Shown here in pieces: positions 29,289-39,863 of a DNA stretch of 48,275 nucleotides. The stretch's first letter is position 1. Each line of letters starts with the position of its first letter. Location of the stretch: NCBI GenBank assembly GCA_019694315.1, contig JAIBCE010000016.1:1-48275 (forward strand), given 5' to 3'. The position numbers and the translations under genes were made by a program. The stretch is from Sandaracinaceae bacterium (lineage in GTDB: Bacteria; Myxococcota_A; Polyangia; Polyangiales; Sandaracinaceae). A model generated the notes under the pieces. It saw nothing but the letters and a program-made list of their open reading frames with translations. It did no database searches and was not told the DNA's origin.

Positions 29289-31127
29289 ATGACGTCCACC
29301 GCCCAGACCCACCTCCGCAACGTCTGCATCATCGCCCACGTCGACCACGGCAAGACGACGCTCGTCGACGCGATGCTCAAGCAGACGGGCGTCTTCCGCG
29401 CAGGCCAGGAAGTGGCCGAGCGCGTGATGGACTCGAACGATCTCGAGCGCGAGCGAGGCATCACCATCCTCGCCAAGCAGTGCTCGGTGCGCTTCCCGAC
29501 GCCGCAGGGCGAGATCAAGATCAACATCATCGACACGCCCGGGCACGCCGACTTCGGCGGCGAGGTCGAGCGCACGCTGCGCATGGCCGACGGCGTGATC
29601 CTCCTCGTCGACGCGGCCGAGGGCCCGCTGCCACAGACGCGCTTCGTGCTCGGCAAGTCGATCGAGCTCGGTCACCGCGTGATCGTGGTGATCAACAAGA
29701 TCGACCGCCCCGACGCGCGCCCCGACGAGGTGCTGAACGAGGTCTTCGATCTCTTCGTCGACCTCGAGGCCTCCGACGAGCAGACCGACTTCCCCGTGCT
29801 CTACGCCATCGGCAAGCAGGGCGTCTGCAAGCGCAAGATGGACGACGAGATGAAGGATCTGCGCCCGCTCTTCGAGACGATCGTCGAGGTCGTGGCGCCG
29901 CCCAAGGGCGATCCCGACGCGCCGCTCCAGATGCTCGTGAACGACATCCAGGCCGACGAGTACGTCGGTCGTCTCGCGGTGGGCCGCATCGTCCACGGCC
30001 GCATCACCGACGCGCAGAACGTGATGCGCATGGCCGAGGGTGGCCCGGTGCGGAGCAAGGTCACCAAGGTCTACGGCTTCGAGTCGATGAACCGCGTGCC
30101 CGTCGGCTCGGCCGGCGCCGGCGACATCGTCGCGCTCGCGGGCATCGACGAGGTGCAGATCGGCGACACGATCGCCGACATCGACAAGCCCACGGCCCTG
30201 CCGCGCATCCGCGTGGAGGAGCCGACGCTCAAGGTGACGTTCCACGTGAACACGGGCGCGTTCGCCGGCAAGGTGGGCAAGTTCGTGACCTCGCGTCAGC
30301 TCCGCGAGCGCCTCGAGCGAGAGGCCATGCGCAACCTCGCGATGCGCTTCGAGCCCACGGACTCGCCCGATCAGTTCACGGTCTACGGACGCGGCGAGCT
30401 GATGATCACGATCCTCCTCGAGACGATGCGCCGCGAGGGCTACGAGATGGCCGTCGGCATGCCCGAGGTCGTCATCAAGGAGATCGACGGCCACAAGATG
30501 GAGCCCGTCGAGCGCGTCGTCGTCGACGTGCCCGAGCAGTTCGTCGGCACCGTCACGACCAACCTCGGCCAGCGCCGCGGCCAGATGGTGAAGATGCACA
30601 ACCTCGGCTTCGGCCGCGCGCGCATGGAGTTCCGCGTGCCGAGCCGTGGCCTCATCGGCTTCCGCGGCCAGTTCCTCACCGACACGCGCGGCACGGGCCT
30701 GCTCAACACGCTCTTCGACGGCTGGGAGCCGTACGCCGGCGCGATGAACCGCCGCATCAACGGCGCGATGGTCGCCGACCGCATGGGCGAGTGCACCGCC
30801 TACGCGCTCGATCACCTCCAGCCGCGCGGCGTGCTCTTCGTGTCGCCGGGCGTCTCGGTGTACGAGGGCATGATCGTCGGCGAGCACAACCGCGAGAACG
30901 ACCTCGACGTGAACATCATCCGCGAGAAGAAGCTCTCGAACGTCCGCAGCAAGAACAAGGACGACAACGTGGTGCTCCAGCCGCCGCGCGTCGTCACGCT
31001 CGAGTACGGCCTCGAGTTCATCGACCGCGACGAGCTCATGGAGGTGACGCCCGACGCGATCCGCCTCCGCAAGAAGGTGCTCGAGGTGAACAAGCGCCCG
31101 CGCCGCGACGACGAGAACGTCGGCTGA
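29289..31127 (+). CDS. typA: Ribosome-associated GTPase TypA/BipA
   Basis: A 612-residue translational GTPase of typical length. G1 is [13 protein letters not shown]2 falls in the RERGITI stretch, G3 is [14 protein letters not shown] and G4 is NKIDR. The later domains show the TypA-specific C-terminus ([10 protein letters not shown]) and SRGLIGFRG. TypA/BipA binds the ribosome at the factor site and helps 50S assembly and stress or cold adaptation. I chose ATG 29289 because GGAG lies eight bases before it; ATG 29274 is a near alternative. A methyltransferase-fold gene starts 12 bases after the stop, so at least two genes are co-transcribed. Confidence 0.95.
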   Translation: MTSTAQTHLRNVCIIAHVDHGKTTLVDAMLKQTGVFRAGQEVAERVMDSNDLERERGITILAKQCSVRFPTPQGEIKINIIDTPGHADFGGEVERTLRMADGVILLVDAAEGPLPQTRFVLGKSIELGHRVIVVINKIDRPDARPDEVLNEVFDLFVDLEASDEQTDFPVLYAIGKQGVCKRKMDDEMKDLRPLFETIVEVVAPPKGDPDAPLQMLVNDIQADEYVGRLAVGRIVHGRITDAQNVMRMAEGGPVRSKVTKVYGFESMNRVPVGSAGAGDIVALAGIDEVQIGDTIADIDKPTALPRIRVEEPTLKVTFHVNTGAFAGKVGKFVTSRQLRERLEREAMRNLAMRFEPTDSPDQFTVYGRGELMITILLETMRREGYEMAVGMPEVVIKEIDGHKMEPVERVVVDVPEQFVGTVTTNLGQRRGQMVKMHNLGFGRARMEFRVPSRGLIGFRGQFLTDTRGTGLLNTLFDGWEPYAGAMNRRINGAMVADRMGECTAYALDHLQPRGVLFVSPGVSVYEGMIVGEHNRENDLDVNIIREKKLSNVRSKNKDDNVVLQPPRVVTLEYGLEFIDRDELMEVTPDAIRLRKKVLEVNKRPRRDDENVG

Positions 31128-31139
31128 TCGGCCGATCCG

Positions 31140-31808
31140 ATGCTCGCGCGTGAGGTCCTCGGCACGGCCACGACCCCCGCCGGTGAGCCGATCACGCTCG
31201 CCAAGGAGGGCGTGGCGTTCGTCGTGCGCGTGCGCAACGAGGTGCTCATGTCGAGCCGCGTGCACGGCTCCGAGGACGCGCTGGCCGCGATCGGTTGCGC
31301 GGGCCTGGCCGATCGTCGGCGCGCGCGTGTGCTCGTGGGCGGCCTCGGCCTCGGCTACACGGCGCGGGCGTGTCTCGAGGCGCTCGCGAGCGATGCGGAG
31401 CTCGTGATCGCGGAGCTCGTGCCCGCGATCGTGGCGTGGAACCGCGAGATCGTGGGCGATCTGGCGGGTCGGCCGCTCGAGGATCCTCGTGTGCAAGTGA
31501 TCGAGGGCGACGTGATCGACGCGATGCGACGGCACGCCTTCGATGCGATCCTGCTCGACGTGGACAACGGCCCCGAGGCGCTCACGGTGGCGTCGAACAC
31601 GCGCCTCTACCGCGGCCGAGGCCTCGCACGCGTGGCCGAGGCGCTGCGCCCGGGAGGTCGGCTCGTGGTGTGGTCCGCCTTCGAGAGCCCGCGCTTCACA
31701 CGCGAGCTCGAGCGCGCGGGCCTCGCGCACGAGGTGGTCCGCGTGCGCGCGCGCGGCGCGATCAAGAAGGGCTCACGGCACCTCCTCTACGTGGGCCACG
31801 CGCGATGA
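31140..31808 (+). CDS. Spermidine-synthase-fold protein, probable SAM- or dcSAM-binding
   Basis: A 222-residue protein with a Rossmann SAM-type domain: motif I VLVGGLGLGYTARACLE, the acidic VIAELVPAIVAWN end of beta-2, and DAILLDVDNGPE after a VQVIEGDVID strand. The short N-terminal beta-region (ITLAKEGVAFVVRVRNEVLM, then SEDALAAIG) resembles spermidine synthases. The YDVI/DD pair of true polyamine synthases is replaced by DAILLDVD, so the reaction is uncertain. The C-terminal FTRELERAGL, then HLLYVG, completes the fold. It follows typA by 12 bases, and its stop overlaps the start of the next lipoprotein gene (ATGA). Family is likely; substrate is unknown. Confidence 0.8.
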   Translation: MLAREVLGTATTPAGEPITLAKEGVAFVVRVRNEVLMSSRVHGSEDALAAIGCAGLADRRRARVLVGGLGLGYTARACLEALASDAELVIAELVPAIVAWNREIVGDLAGRPLEDPRVQVIEGDVIDAMRRHAFDAILLDVDNGPEALTVASNTRLYRGRGLARVAEALRPGGRLVVWSAFESPRFTRELERAGLAHEVVRVRARGAIKKGSRHLLYVGHAR

Positions 31809-33556
31809 GGCGCGTCGGGGGAGCGCGCGCCACGAGGGCGATCGCCGCATCGATCACGCTCCTCGCGCTCGCGCTCGCGCTCGGCTGCTCCGGGGGATCG
31901 AGCGCTCCTTCGCCCGCGCCGTCGTCTCCTTCACCGCAGCCCACTTCACCGCCGCTCACACCGCCGCCCACGACTCCTGCCCCCAGCGCCGCACCTGCCG
32001 CGCCGCCTCCGCGCATCGAGGGCCGCGGGCCCTACCAGGTGGATGTCGCGCGCGACTGTGACGGCTGGCCCTACGTGTCGCTCACGGTCTCGGATCGGCT
32101 CTGCGTGGGGCTCGTCGTGCACCGGGGCATGGAGGGGCTCGCGAGCTCCGGTGGCCCGTTTCGCCCGCGCACGCTCGTCGAGGATCCGAGCCACGCCGAC
32201 GTGCTCTGGGTGATCGACGCGGGCGGCCATCGCGATCGCGGCGGGCGCCTGTATCGCGTCGACGCCAGCGCTCGTCCGCCGGCGATCGTGCGCGCGGTCG
32301 ATCACCTCGATCGCCCTCACCAGGGGGCGATCGGGCCCGAGGGATGGCTCTACGTGGGCGAGGTCTCGCGCATCGTGCGCTTCGACCTCGCGGCGAGCGA
32401 CGTCGCCGCGACCCGTGAGGTGGTGATCGAGGGGCTCCCCACGCAGATCCCAGGCCGGGATCGCATCCGGTTCCATCCGCTCTCGGCGTTCGTCTTCACG
32501 CCGGAGTGGGATCTCGTCTTGAACCGCGGCTCCTCGACCGATCACTGCCAGGAGTCGATCGTGGCGCCGCCCGAGCCGCAGCCGCGCTGTCACGACGAGG
32601 CCGAGGAGACGGCGTCGGTCGTGCGCTACACGCACACGCTCGACGCGGAAGGGCGACACACGTGGTCGTCTCCGCGCGTGATCGCGCGGGGCCTCCGCAA
32701 CTCCGTCGCGCTCGCCGCGCACGCGAGCGGCACGATCCTCCAGGGCGAGAACGGTGTGGACTTTCCCGAGGACGATCGGCCCGCCGAGGAGCTCAACGTC
32801 CTCTGGCCGCTCGAGGGCGAGCGCGTGCACTTCGGCTGGCCCTACTGCTTCGATCGCGACCGCGCCGACGAGCGCTGGTCACGCGCGGGCTTCGCGTGCG
32901 ATCCCGCGCTCAACGCCAGGTACGCGCCGCCGCACCTCTTCCTGCCTGCGCACGGCGCGCCCCTCGGCCTCGTGTACTACGAGGGCGCGATCGACGCGCT
33001 GCGCGGCGATCTCCTCGTGGTGCTCCACGGCTACCGCTCGCGGGGACATCGCGTGATCGCGTTCGACGTGGGCCCCGACGGGCGCCCTGCGCGCGACGCC
33101 TCGCCGCGCGAGATCGTCTCGGGCTGGAGCGCCTCGGACACGGGGCCGCGAGGAGCCCCCGTGAGCACGGCGCTCGCGCACGACGGCGCGCTCTACCTGG
33201 TGGAGGACAACAACGGCACGGTCCTCCGGATCGCTCCGGACGCCTACGCCGCGAGCCGCGCCACGAGCGCGGGCCACGCCGAGATCCTCGAGCACGCTGA
33301 CGCGCGCTTCGTCGCGCTCCATCGCGACGTGCTCGTTCCGCGCTGTGCGCACTGCCACGAGGTCGTGCGCGGCGAGGCCGATCAGGCCCTCACGACCCTG
33401 CGCCGCGAGGGCTGGCTCCGCGCCGACCCGGGGGAGGCGCCGCTCCTCTGGGAGCGTGTCCGTCCGGGGGCCGACAGGCGCATGCCCATGGACGGAACGC
33501 TCCGCGACGACGAGCTCCACGCGATCGCGGCCTTCTTGGGCGTCGAGCCTCGTTGA
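31805..33556 (+). CDS. Sugar-dehydrogenase-like lipoprotein with C-terminal cytochrome c domain
   Basis: A 583-residue protein from ATG 31805, overlapping the previous stop. The signal peptide ends LALGCSGG, making it a lipoprotein, followed by a Ser/Pro-rich linker. Residues about 80-470 look like a soluble-glucose/sorbosone-dehydrogenase six-blade propeller: DVLWVIDAGGHRDRGGRLYR, GEVSRIVRFDL, a GLRNSVALAAH blade and GERVHFGWPYCFDRDR. This fold often binds PQQ and calcium, but binding residues cannot be confirmed by eye. The last ~80 residues hold one c-haem site, CAHCHE, and a RRMPMDG segment with a possible Met ligand. This would pass electrons from substrate oxidation to the respiratory chain. 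It ends at paired palindromes. Confidence 0.8.
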   Translation: MRRVGGARATRAIAASITLLALALALGCSGGSSAPSPAPSSPSPQPTSPPLTPPPTTPAPSAAPAAPPPRIEGRGPYQVDVARDCDGWPYVSLTVSDRLCVGLVVHRGMEGLASSGGPFRPRTLVEDPSHADVLWVIDAGGHRDRGGRLYRVDASARPPAIVRAVDHLDRPHQGAIGPEGWLYVGEVSRIVRFDLAASDVAATREVVIEGLPTQIPGRDRIRFHPLSAFVFTPEWDLVLNRGSSTDHCQESIVAPPEPQPRCHDEAEETASVVRYTHTLDAEGRHTWSSPRVIARGLRNSVALAAHASGTILQGENGVDFPEDDRPAEELNVLWPLEGERVHFGWPYCFDRDRADERWSRAGFACDPALNARYAPPHLFLPAHGAPLGLVYYEGAIDALRGDLLVVLHGYRSRGHRVIAFDVGPDGRPARDASPREIVSGWSASDTGPRGAPVSTALAHDGALYLVEDNNGTVLRIAPDAYAASRATSAGHAEILEHADARFVALHRDVLVPRCAHCHEVVRGEADQALTTLRREGWLRADPGEAPLLWERVRPGADRRMPMDGTLRDDELHAIAAFLGVEPR

Positions 33557-33608
33557 CTCGCGAGTCGACGGGCACCGGCGTTCGTTGACTCGCGAGTCGA
33601 CGAACGCC
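33551..33608. repeat. Paired 20-bp palindromes with an extended 32-bp inverted repeat
   Basis: CGTTGACTCGCGAGTCGACG occurs at 33551-33570 and again at 33583-33602. The second copy lies in a 32-bp near-perfect palindrome (33577-33608) whose arms GGCGTTCGT and ACGAACGCC flank it. The first copy contains the TGA stop of the upstream gene. It sits between convergent genes, where a bidirectional terminator or REP-like element is expected; no U-tract follows. Confidence 0.8.
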
Positions 33609-33634
33609 CTCCACGATCCGCGACGCGGGCCTGC

Positions 33635-34255
33635 TCACGGCGTGGAGCGCGGCTCTCGCGGCCGATTCGGTGCGCAGGCGGTGCGACCATCGGGCCCCCC
33701 GCGGCACACGCCCTCCACCGTGCCCTCGGGCGTGTCGATCACGCACGCGTCGCCCTCGGCCACGTCGTCGCACGCGGCGAAGGCCTCGGGCGGCGGCGCG
33801 TGGTGGCCATGCGCGCCCGGACCGCCCGCCGGACGACACGCGAGCGTGCTCGAGCCGGGGGGCATCTCGCACGTGCCCGCGAGCGCGCGACCTCCGGGCG
33901 GCGTGACGCTGCAGCTCGCGCCTGCGCTGCGGCTTCGGCATGCGGCGATCGCCTCGGGCGGCGGACCGCGCCGTGCGTCGGCGTGCGGGCCGCCGGGACC
34001 GCCGGGCCCACCTTCGGGGCGACAGGCCAGCGGGAGATCGTCGGCGGGTGAGTCGCAGGTGCCGCTCACCGTGCGGCCATCGGGAGGCGTCACCGTGCAG
34101 CTCGCGCCGCGGCTTCTGCCTCGACATGCGGCGAGGGCTTCGGGGGGAGGTCCGTGGCCGGGCGGCGGGCGCCCACGATCCTGGGCCGACGCGGGGATCG
34201 CGAGGAGCGTGAGCGCGGTGAAGGCGAGGCTCGAGAGGGTGTGGCGGATCGTCAT
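33635..34255 (-). CDS. Secreted protein with three Cys-rich repeats
   Basis: A 206-residue protein from ATG 34255 behind GAGGAA. The signal peptide (residues 1-24) ends IPASAQ. Three repeats of about 48 residues follow, each opening GPPPEA (or APPPEA) and containing four Cys with spacing close to C-x8-C-x13-C-x10-C and an internal PxG turn (C-x8-C-x12-C-x9-C in the third). Linkers are rich in Gly, Pro and His (GGPGGPGGPHADA, GGPGAHGHH). The regular Cys pattern suggests two disulfides per repeat. I do not recognise the family. It lies 94 bases downstream of the histidine kinase gene on the same strand, so it may be a target or accessory ligand of that system. Confidence 0.8.
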   Translation of the reverse strand: MTIRHTLSSLAFTALTLLAIPASAQDRGRPPPGHGPPPEALAACRGRSRGASCTVTPPDGRTVSGTCDSPADDLPLACRPEGGPGGPGGPHADARRGPPPEAIAACRSRSAGASCSVTPPGGRALAGTCEMPPGSSTLACRPAGGPGAHGHHAPPPEAFAACDDVAEGDACVIDTPEGTVEGVCRGGPDGRTACAPNRPREPRSTP

Positions 34256-34349
34256 GGGGTTCCTCGGTGGGTGGGTGAGGTGCGAGACGCGCATCGGCGC
34301 GTCCCATGTCGAGCCAAGGTGCGATCCGCGCGCGAGCGCGGTGTTGCCC

Positions 34350-35843
34350 TCATGTGTCGCTCTTTGTCGTGCGCCCGGGCAGCGCGATCGCCTCGAGCCG
34401 CACCGTCATCGTCGTGCCCACGCCGACCTCGCTCGATGCCTCGATCGTGCCTCCGTGTGCCTCCACGATCCGGCGCGAGAGCGCGAGGCCCAGGCCCACA
34501 CCGCCGGCGGTGCGCACGCGCGAGCGCTCCGCGCGGAAGAACGGCTCGAAGATGCGCGGCAGATCCGCGGCCTCGATGCCCATGCCGCGATCGATCACGA
34601 CGAGCTCCACGCGCGAGCCCGACGCGCGCGCGCGCAGCGTGATCGGCGTCCGGGGATCGGGCGAGTACTTGTGGGCATTGTCGAGGAGGTTGTCGATCGC
34701 GCGGCGGAGCACGCTCGCGTCGGCGAGCACGTTCGGGAGCTCGGGCGCCACGTCGAGCTCGAGCGCCCGCTCGGGATGGCGCGCGGAGAAGCGCCGCTGG
34801 ATCGCGCTCACGAGCTCGTCGATCGTCGTCTCGCGCAGCGTGCCCACGGGCAGGCCGCTGCGGCCGGCGCGCTTGTCCTTCTCGAAGCGGAACGCGAGGA
34901 GCACGTCGTCGACGATGCCCTCGAGCTCCTGCAGATCGGCCGTCACGTCGGCGAGCGCGTCGGTGTGGCCCTCCGCCGCGAGATCGAGCGCGACACGAAG
35001 ACGCGCGAGCGGCGTGCGCAGCTCGTGCGAGACGTTGGCGAGCAGCTCACGCTCCGAGCGCACCATGTCCTCCACGCGCTCGGCCATGCGATCGAAGCCG
35101 CGGGCCACCGTGCCGATCTCGTCGGCGCGCTCGAGCTTGGTGCGCGCACCGAGATCGCCCTGGCCCATGGCCTGGGCGGTGCGCGCGATGATCTCGAGCG
35201 GCTGCACGATCCAGCGCGCGGTGAGGAAGGCCCCCGCGGCGATCACCAGCAGGCCCACGAGCGCGGTGAGGAGCGGTCCGACGTAGCCGGGCGGCGGCTC
35301 GCCTCGCGCCACGAGCGCGTGCCCCCCGCGGAGCCAGCGCACGATCGGCGGCCGCGGCCCGTCGATGAGCTCGGGCGGGCCGAAGGGGGGCGGTTCGCGC
35401 GGGGGCTCTCCGAGCCGCGGCCCTGGGGGGCCGAACGGCGGTGGGCCCGGGGGAAAGGGAGGCGCCTCTGGACGATCCTCGAGCCGCGGTCTCGGGCCCG
35501 GGGGTCGATCGTCCCTCCGGGGCCCTCGCGGAAACGGCAAGGGCGGCTCGCACGAGCTCGCGATCACCTCGTGGCGTGGGCCGTACAGCGTGAAGGCGAG
35601 GCCATGCTCTCGCGCGAGCGTCTCGAGCGTGCGATCGAGCTCGCTCGTGTCGTCGTGCAAGAGCATCGGCTCGATCCGCGACACGGTCTCGTCGAGACGG
35701 CCCGTCAGATCGTGCGGCGGTGGTGGTCGTGTGGCCGCCCCGATCCCGAGCGCCGCCAGGCCGAGCACACAGAGCTGCACCACGCCGAGCGCGAGCAGAC
35801 GCACTGCCAGGGGCAGACGGGGCGCATCGGGGGCTTGGGTCAA
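34350..35843 (-). CDS. Sensor histidine kinase with proline-rich periplasmic domain
   Basis: A 497-residue membrane kinase. TM1 spans about 11-37 and TM2 about 187-209, enclosing a periplasmic domain whose second half (99-167) is extremely rich in Pro, Gly, Arg and Glu (PPFPPGPPPFGPPGPRLGEP). HAMP follows at about 210-262, then HisKA with SHELRTPLARLR (His273), then an HATPase domain with N box LLDNAHKYSP and G boxes DRGMGIE and GVGLGLAL. It resembles CpxA/RstB-type kinases that pair with OmpR regulators, but the proline-rich sensor is unusual. The start is assigned at TTG 35843, with no good ribosome binding site, so it is the least certain boundary here. It follows the regulator gene by 56 bases. 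Confidence 0.88.
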   Translation of the reverse strand: MTQAPDAPRLPLAVRLLALGVVQLCVLGLAALGIGAATRPPPPHDLTGRLDETVSRIEPMLLHDDTSELDRTLETLAREHGLAFTLYGPRHEVIASSCEPPLPFPRGPRRDDRPPGPRPRLEDRPEAPPFPPGPPPFGPPGPRLGEPPREPPPFGPPELIDGPRPPIVRWLRGGHALVARGEPPPGYVGPLLTALVGLLVIAAGAFLTARWIVQPLEIIARTAQAMGQGDLGARTKLERADEIGTVARGFDRMAERVEDMVRSERELLANVSHELRTPLARLRVALDLAAEGHTDALADVTADLQELEGIVDDVLLAFRFEKDKRAGRSGLPVGTLRETTIDELVSAIQRRFSARHPERALELDVAPELPNVLADASVLRRAIDNLLDNAHKYSPDPRTPITLRARASGSRVELVVIDRGMGIEAADLPRIFEPFFRAERSRVRTAGGVGLGLALSRRIVEAHGGTIEASSEVGVGTTMTVRLEAIALPGRTTKSDT

Positions 35844-35899
35844 AGGGGCTCGCGGGTGGGACGACTCGGGTACGGCGATGGGTGAGCTGCGAGCGCGCG

Positions 35900-36613
35900 C
35901 TACTCGGTGGGCGAGAGCACGTAGCCCACGCCTCGCACGGTCTTGAGCAGGCGCGGCTGCCGCGGGTCGTCGCCGAGCTTCGCGCGCAGCCGTGAGACGT
36001 GGACGTCGATCGATCGATCGAAGGCGTCGTCGGCGTTGCCCGTGACGAGCTCCATGAGCTGCTCGCGACCGAGCACGCGACCGGGGCGCTCTGCGAGGAC
36101 GCGCAAGAGCGAGAGCTCGTACGTGGTCAGCGCGAGGGGCTTGCCGTGGAGCGTCGCGGTCATGGTGGTCGCGTCGACCACGAGCGGGCCCACCTCGAGG
36201 CGGTTCGCGCGTGGGCCCACGAGGCCCCTGGCGCGGCGGGCCTGCGCCCGCACGCGGGCGAGCAGCTCACGCGACGAGAACGGCTTGAGGACGTAGTCGT
36301 CGGCGCCGCCCTCGAGTCCGAGCACGCGATCGGCCTCCTCGGTGCGCGCGGTGAGCACGATGACGGGCACATCCATGCGCTCGCGCAGGCGACGGCAGAC
36401 CTCGAGGCCATCGAGGCCCGGTAGCATCAGATCGAGCAGCACCACGTCGGGTCGGACGCGCAGGATCTCGGCGACCGCGACGTCGCCTCGCGTCACCACG
36501 TGCACCGTCACGCCGTGGGTGCCGAGGTACTGCGCCGTGAGGCGCGCGAGGCGCTCGTCGTCCTCGACGTACACCACGGTGAGGGACTCTTCGCGCTCGG
36601 GGCTCGTGGTCAT
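35900..36613 (-). CDS. OmpR-family response regulator
   Basis: A 237-residue protein. The receiver (about 12-125) has the acidic pair EDDE, phosphoacceptor Asp in LLDLMLPGLDG and the conserved Thr/Lys (TARTEE, LKPFSSREL). The C-terminal winged helix (about 140-233) contains LTTYELSLLRVLAERPGRVL, DVHVSRLRAKLGDDP and the ending TVRGVGYVL, matching CpxR/RstA-like OmpR regulators. It acts as a DNA-binding transcription factor when phosphorylated by the adjacent kinase. ATG 36613 has GGAG just upstream. It is the first gene of a probable three-gene operon with the kinase and the Cys-repeat protein; gpmI lies 144 bases upstream on the same strand. Confidence 0.95.
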   Translation of the reverse strand: MTTSPEREESLTVVYVEDDERLARLTAQYLGTHGVTVHVVTRGDVAVAEILRVRPDVVLLDLMLPGLDGLEVCRRLRERMDVPVIVLTARTEEADRVLGLEGGADDYVLKPFSSRELLARVRAQARRARGLVGPRANRLEVGPLVVDATTMTATLHGKPLALTTYELSLLRVLAERPGRVLGREQLMELVTGNADDAFDRSIDVHVSRLRAKLGDDPRQPRLLKTVRGVGYVLSPTE

Positions 36614-36757
36614 ACCCGCTCCGATCTTGAGGGATGGGACGCATCGCGAGAAGGACGCGCAACAATCCGAAAAACGCGGCCGCGGCGGTGCGCGCGTCGG
36701 CGCGTGCTGCGTCGCACAGGCGCTTCGTGCTCGAGCACTGGAGGCTCGACGCGGCTC

Positions 36758-38402
<1,645 letters not shown>

Positions 38403-38404
<2 letters not shown>

Positions 38405-39194
38405 GCCGAGGGATCTACACCAGCCGTGGCCCGCGCGTCGCCCGCTGCTCGCGCGTCGTCCGCTGTTCTCGTCGATGGCCCTCGCGCTGTGCCTGGCGGC
38501 GATCGGGGTGCGGGCGCAGGACCGGAGAGCGCCCGAGCCTGCGGCCGACGCCGCCCAGCCCGACGCGCCGCGTGCGCCCGCGCCGTGCGCCATCGACGGG
38601 CGCGCCGCGATCCCGGGGCTCGAGATCACGCGCCGCTCGCGGCACGGCCACACCACCGTGGCGCGCATCGACGTGCCCGTGCGCGAGATCCGGCTCGAGG
38701 TCCTCGCCCCCGCGCTCTTCCACGTGTGGACGCGCGAGGGAGAGCCCGCGCTCGAGGGTCACACGCATCGTCATCCGCCCATGTCGCTCCGCAGCGAGCT
38801 GACGCTCGGCGGGGTGACGGCTCGGCGCGGCGCGCCCGTCGCGCGTCTCACGCCGCGGGAGCAGTCGCTCGACATCGACGTCGATCTCGGGGCGAGCGTC
38901 ACGCTCCGGCGCGTGTTCGCGCGCTGCGAGACGCTGCGGATCCGTGAGTCCGACGAGCCCGTGTCACCGCCAACGACGTCGCTGCATCCTCCGCTCTGGC
39001 GTGCCCGTGGCCGCGAGCTGAGCCTCCGCGCGAGCCCGGAGGAGGGCCTCGAGCTCGCGCGCCTCGCGATCCCCGCGGCGCTCGCGTTCGAGGAGCGGGG
39101 CCGGACCGATGGCTTCGTGCGCATCCGTGCGGAGCTGCCTCATGGGAGCCTCGACGGCTGGGTGCGCGACACGATGCTCGTTCCGCACGAGTGA
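38403..39194 (+). CDS. Secreted protein of unknown function
   Basis: A 263-residue protein that I do not recognise. With ATG 38403 the N-terminus is Arg-rich (RRPLLARRP) and leads into a hydrophobic SSMALALCLAAIGVRAQ signal peptide; ATG 38475 would remove most of the basic region. A Pro/Ala-rich linker follows, then a globular domain with AIDGRAAIPGLEITRR, a FHVWTREGEPALEG strand and HTHRHPPM, then regular acidic/Arg beta-strands (SLDIDVDLGASVTLRRVF). Two cysteines (PCAIDG, ARCETLR) could form a disulfide. No catalytic motif is evident. It is divergent from gpmI and upstream of a receiver gene on the same strand. Confidence 0.65.
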
Positions 39195-39265
39195 CACGTG
39201 CTCCGAGGGCTCAAGGCCGAGCGTGGATGGTCCGATGCGCGTCGTGGACGCCCCACGAGGCAGCG

Positions 39266-39781
39266 ATGACCCAACGCCCCCTTCTCTTGATCGTCGAGGA
39301 CGACGAGCACCTCGGCCGCATGCTCGGGACGATGCTCCGGGAGGCCGCCGACGTGGTGCACGCACGCGACGGACGCGATGCGCTGGCCTGGCTCGCGGCG
39401 CACCCGTCGCCGAGCGCGATCCTCACGGATCGGATGATGCCGTGCCTCGATGGGCTCGGGCTCGTGAAGGCGCTCAAGGGCGACCCTCGCTACCGCTCGA
39501 TCCCCGTGATGATGCTGACCGCGCAGGGCGGCGCACGCGGCACCGTGGAGGCGATCAACGCGGGCGTGAAGCACTACGTGAGCAAGCCGTTCAAGTCGGC
39601 CGAGCTCCTGGCCAAGGTCAGGCGGATGCTCGCCGAGGCGCCGCCTCCGCTGCGCAAGGCGCGCTCGATCGATGTCGATCTGTCGGAGCTCTCCCTCTCC
39701 GAGATCGGCGTCGATGCGATCGACGAGCTCGAAGGGATCGAGGAGATCGACGCGTCCCTCGTCGAGCTGCTCGATCCATAG
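39266..39781 (+). CDS. Single-domain response regulator with acidic C-terminal tail
   Basis: A 171-residue protein from ATG 39266, with GAGG eight bases upstream. Residues about 5-120 are a complete receiver: acidic VEDDE, Asp in ILTDRMMPCLDG, conserved Thr in LTAQGG and Lys in SKPFKSAEL. No DNA-binding or enzymatic domain follows. The remaining ~45 residues are acidic and helical (LSELSLSEIGVDAIDEL, EGIEEIDASL) and may mediate protein contacts. Such stand-alone receivers relay phosphate or bind motility or cell-cycle partners. No histidine kinase is adjacent, so the cognate kinase is probably elsewhere. Confidence 0.9.
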   Translation: MTQRPLLLIVEDDEHLGRMLGTMLREAADVVHARDGRDALAWLAAHPSPSAILTDRMMPCLDGLGLVKALKGDPRYRSIPVMMLTAQGGARGTVEAINAGVKHYVSKPFKSAELLAKVRRMLAEAPPPLRKARSIDVDLSELSLSEIGVDAIDELEGIEEIDASLVELLDP

Positions 39782-39850
39782 CCCGAAGCGGTGGGTCGCG
39801 GCGCGGCGCCACTCGGTCTGTCGATCGCGGCGTCGTGGTGGAGGGCGCGG

Positions 39851-39856
39851 TATCCT
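39851..39856 (+). promoter_or_regulatory. -10-like hexamer for the 39864 lipoprotein
   Basis: TATCCT, then GCCGTCC (seven bases), then ATG 39864. Leaderless geometry. Confidence 0.55.
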
Positions 39857-39863
39857 GCCGTCC

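Noticed and set aside
36671..36690. Possible gpmI terminator (CGCGGCCGCG followed by T5 on the minus strand)
   Set aside because: The palindrome has no room for a loop, so the usable stem is too short to call.
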